Source: Streptomyces resistomycificus (GTDB lineage Bacteria > Actinomycetota > Actinomycetes > Streptomycetales > Streptomycetaceae). Taken from it: DNA of 64,000 bases. Below, one piece after another: positions 61,898 through 64,000 of this stretch. Numbering within the stretch: the first letter of the stretch is position 1; the number at the start of each line of letters is the position of its first letter. A program made the position numbers and the translations under genes. The stretch lies in contig NZ_KQ948988.1 in NCBI RefSeq assembly GCF_001514265.1, positions 1,123,395 through 1,187,394 of the forward strand, read 5' to 3'. The notes beneath the pieces were generated by a model. It did not search any database. It saw nothing but the letters and a program-made list of their open reading frames with translations, and was not told the origin of the DNA.

Positions 61898-62964
61898 GGG
61901 AGTTCACCTACGAGGCTCAGCCCATGCGGGTCGTCCTGCGGCCCGGTGGCTCGGTCACCGCGGTTCCGGACGAGGCCGGACGCCTCGGACTGCGGCGGCT
62001 GTTGGTGGTCTGCGGGCCACGGGGCGCGGAGACGGCCCGGGCCGTTGCGGACGCGCTGGGCGACGCCTGTGCCGGGCTGCACGCCGAGGCCCGGATGCAC
62101 GTACCGGCGGAGGTCGCCGACCGGGCCGTCGAGGCGGTGCGGGCCGTCGGCGCCGACGGCTGCGTGGCCGTCGGCGGCGGCTCCGCCATCGGCCTCGGCA
62201 AGGTGATCGCGCTGCGCACCGGCCTCCCGCTGCTCGCCGTGCCGTCGACGTACTCCGGCTCCGAGATGACCCCCGTCTGGGGCCTGACCGAGCACGGCAC
62301 CAAGCGCACCGGCCGCGACCCGTCGGTCCTGCCGCGCAGCGTCGTCTACGACCCCGAACTCACCCTCTCCCTGCCGGTGGGCCTGTCCGTGACCAGCGGC
62401 GTCAACGCCGTGGCGCACGCCGCCGAGGCCCTGTACGCGCCCGACGCCTCACCGCTGGTCTCGCTGATGGCCGAGGAAGGCGCACGGGCCATGACGGGTG
62501 CCCTCCCCGCCCTGGCGGCCGACCCCCATGACCTGGACGCCCGCGGCCGCGCCCTCTACGGGGCGTGGCTCTGCGGCGCCGCACTCGGCGCGACCACCAT
62601 GGGCCTGCACCACAAGCTGTGCCACGTCCTCGGCGGCACCTTCGGCCTGCCGCACGCCGAAACCCACACCGTGGTCCTGCCGTACGCCCTCGCGTACAAC
62701 GCGCCCGCCGCGCCCGAGGCCATGGCGGCGCTCGGCCGGGCCCTGGACACCGACGACGTGCCGGAAGCCCTCCGGGAACTCGCGGGCCGCCTCGGCGCAC
62801 CCCGTTCCCTGGCCGAACTCGGCCTGAAGGAGACCGACGTGGCGGTGGCGGCGGGCGCGGTGTCCGGGCAGGCGTACCCGAACCCGCGTGAGGTCACCGA
62901 GGCCGGCGTGCTCGGGGTACTGAGAGCGGCGTACGCGGGCGACCGGCCCTCAGCGCGGCACTGA
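61894..62964 (+). CDS. maleylacetate reductase
   Basis: 356 aa iron-type alcohol dehydrogenase fold. VAVGGGSAIGLGKVIAL and VPSTYSGSEMTPVWGLTE are typical of maleylacetate reductases. The metal site reads SGVNAVAHAAEAL, HHKLCHVLGGTFGLPHAETH (in part). It reduces maleylacetate to 3-oxoadipate, which enters the beta-ketoadipate route. The stop lies inside the first unit of a 42-bp tandem repeat. Confidence 0.9.
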   Translation: MREFTYEAQPMRVVLRPGGSVTAVPDEAGRLGLRRLLVVCGPRGAETARAVADALGDACAGLHAEARMHVPAEVADRAVEAVRAVGADGCVAVGGGSAIGLGKVIALRTGLPLLAVPSTYSGSEMTPVWGLTEHGTKRTGRDPSVLPRSVVYDPELTLSLPVGLSVTSGVNAVAHAAEALYAPDASPLVSLMAEEGARAMTGALPALAADPHDLDARGRALYGAWLCGAALGATTMGLHHKLCHVLGGTFGLPHAETHTVVLPYALAYNAPAAPEAMAALGRALDTDDVPEALRELAGRLGAPRSLAELGLKETDVAVAAGAVSGQAYPNPREVTEAGVLGVLRAAYAGDRPSARH

Positions 62965-63076
62965 CCTCCGACCGGGGCCCGCCCCGAACCCCCAGCCCGG
63001 CAGTGACCACCGACCGGGGCCCGCCCCGAACCACCAGCCCGGCAGTGACCTCCGACCGAGGCCCGCCCCGAACCCC
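62956..63076 (+). repeat. 42-bp tandem repeat, nearly three copies
   Basis: Units begin at 62956, 62998 and 63040 (the last one cut to 37 bp) with few mismatches; each contains a GACCGGGGCCCGCCCCGAAC-type inverted-repeat core able to form a GGGGC/GCCCC stem. The first covers the end of the maleylacetate reductase gene, so the array spans the boundary into the YceI gene leader. Confidence 0.88.
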
Positions 63077-63114
63077 ACAGACGCAAACCGAACGAAGACC
63101 GAAAGGTGAACACC

Positions 63115-64000
63115 ATGCCCCTCGGACTGCTCCGGCGGCGATTCAGGACAGCCTCCGGAGGCGCCGCGGGCCTCACGCCTCCCGTACCGTCCGGCGCCGG
63201 TGTCGTCGTCCGCGAGGTCCTGGACCCCGTGAACGAGCCCATGGGCGGCGCCGACGTGACGGTGACCGAACTGCGCAGCCACCGGGTCGCGGCCCGCGGC
63301 ACCACCGACCCGTACGGCTACTTCATGGCCGTCCTGCCGCCGGGCAACTACAGCCTCCTGATCGTGGCCGAGGGGCTGGAACCGCACCGCGAGACCTTCG
63401 ACGTCGAACCGGACAGCCGCGCCGCCGCGCAGCAGGTCTGGCTCCAGTCGGCCCGGCAGCTCGAACTGCCGGTCCCCGGCACCTGGCTCTTCGACCCGCC
63501 GCACACGGCGATCCGCTTCGTCGCCAAGCACGTCGGCATGGCCCATGTGCACGGCCGGTTCGAACGGTTCGAGGGCGGCCTGCAGGTCGCCCAGGACATG
63601 AGCCAGTCCCGCGTCCAGGTGCGCATCGACGCGTCGAGCATCACCACCGGCAACAACACGCGTGACACCCACCTGCGTTCGGCGGACTTCCTCGACGTCG
63701 ACCGCTACCCGTACATCGAGTTCTCCAGCACCCGCTTCGCCTACCGGGGCGGCACCAAGTGGAGCCTGCTGGGCAGCCTCACCATGCACGGCGTGAGCCG
63801 GTCGGTCTCGCTGGACACGACCTATCTGGGCATGGTCAACGGCGGCTACGGCGAGGAGCTGCGCTGCGCGGCCCTGGCCAAGGCGGAACTGCACCGAGAG
63901 GACTACACCCTCAACTGGCGCTCGATGCTGGCACGCGGCATCGCGGTCGTCGGCCCGACGGTCCAACTGGAGCTTGACGTCCAGGCGATGTACCGCACGC
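63115..64000 (+). CDS. YceI family protein with N-terminal carboxypeptidase-regulatory-like domain (3' end outside window)
   Basis: 295 visible codons, open to the right edge. AAAGGTG precedes the ATG. Residues ~30-105 form a small beta-sandwich (VVVREVLDPVNEPMGGADVTV, GYFMAVLPPGNYSLLIVAEG), the CarboxypepD_reg type. Residues ~115-295 are a YceI lipocalin-like domain: PGTWLFDPPHTAIRFVAKHVG, FLDVDRYPYIEFSSTRF, LTMHGVSRSV. No signal peptide is visible. YceI proteins bind polyprenoid-like lipids. Sequence near VQLELDVQA suggests only a few residues are missing. Confidence 0.85.
   Translation, partial: MPLGLLRRRFRTASGGAAGLTPPVPSGAGVVVREVLDPVNEPMGGADVTVTELRSHRVAARGTTDPYGYFMAVLPPGNYSLLIVAEGLEPHRETFDVEPDSRAAAQQVWLQSARQLELPVPGTWLFDPPHTAIRFVAKHVGMAHVHGRFERFEGGLQVAQDMSQSRVQVRIDASSITTGNNTRDTHLRSADFLDVDRYPYIEFSSTRFAYRGGTKWSLLGSLTMHGVSRSVSLDTTYLGMVNGGYGEELRCAALAKAELHREDYTLNWRSMLARGIAVVGPTVQLELDVQAMYRT

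Overview
The window is about 72% G+C with strong G/C bias at third codon positions. It carries a tRNA-Pro, LCP-family, AAHS-type and EmrB-type proteins, and one rare TTA leucine codon. Together these point to a Streptomyces-type actinobacterial chromosome. Most genes sit in tight operons with ATGA or TGATG overlaps. All assignments come from reading translated sequence and recalled family motifs; no database search was run.

Region 1 (1-22,780) is a polysaccharide locus. It encodes a DegT aminotransferase fused to a CapD-like 4,6-dehydratase (cut by the left edge), an LCP ligase, a Wzx flippase, a Wzy-like polymerase, a Wzz/BY-kinase-like protein with a damaged P-loop, five glycosyltransferase-type enzymes including the priming phosphoglycosyltransferase, a 2OG-Fe(II) oxygenase, a methyltransferase, a UDP-glucuronate 4-epimerase-like protein, UDP-glucose dehydrogenase, UDP-xylose synthase, a GH15 hydrolase and GalE. 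A 43-codon rmlA remnant is followed by an RmlB homologue that lacks its catalytic Tyr. Four intergenic regions share one 19-bp partly palindromic motif, which suggests a single regulon.

Region 2 (22,900-41,650) handles cyclitols and related sugars. It has a GntR regulator, iolD, iolC, a three-gene ABC importer, a sugar isomerase/epimerase, four Gfo/Idh/MocA dehydrogenases, an SDR, a phytanoyl-CoA dioxygenase-like enzyme, two LacI regulators and a cupin. Two promoters share a GGTTTGTACTKACA element. A pair of unknown membrane/proline-rich proteins (31,950-33,793) lies inside this region, and the first contains a TTA codon.

Region 3 (41,800-53,230) mixes drug-type MFS exporters, a decayed histidine kinase, and a GntR-controlled aromatic operon (GalB-, GalC- and GalD-like enzymes plus a type I extradiol dioxygenase). 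A ruined aromatic-acid transporter follows, then a metallo-beta-lactamase-fold protein, an esterase, and a TetR/MFS pair with twin palindromic operators.

Region 4 (53,300-56,890) is tRNA-Pro(GGG) followed by a lower-GC island. It encodes a CHAT-protease/WD40 protein, a two-TM protein with a Cys-containing exterior domain, and a divergent Trypco1-like protein. This is a candidate conflict or cell-death module.

Region 5 (57,040-64,000) is a hydroxyquinol (resorcinol-type) pathway: flavin monooxygenase, intradiol dioxygenase and maleylacetate reductase. It is divergent from an AcoR-like regulator, with a perfect palindrome in the shared promoter. A YceI-domain gene runs off the right edge.
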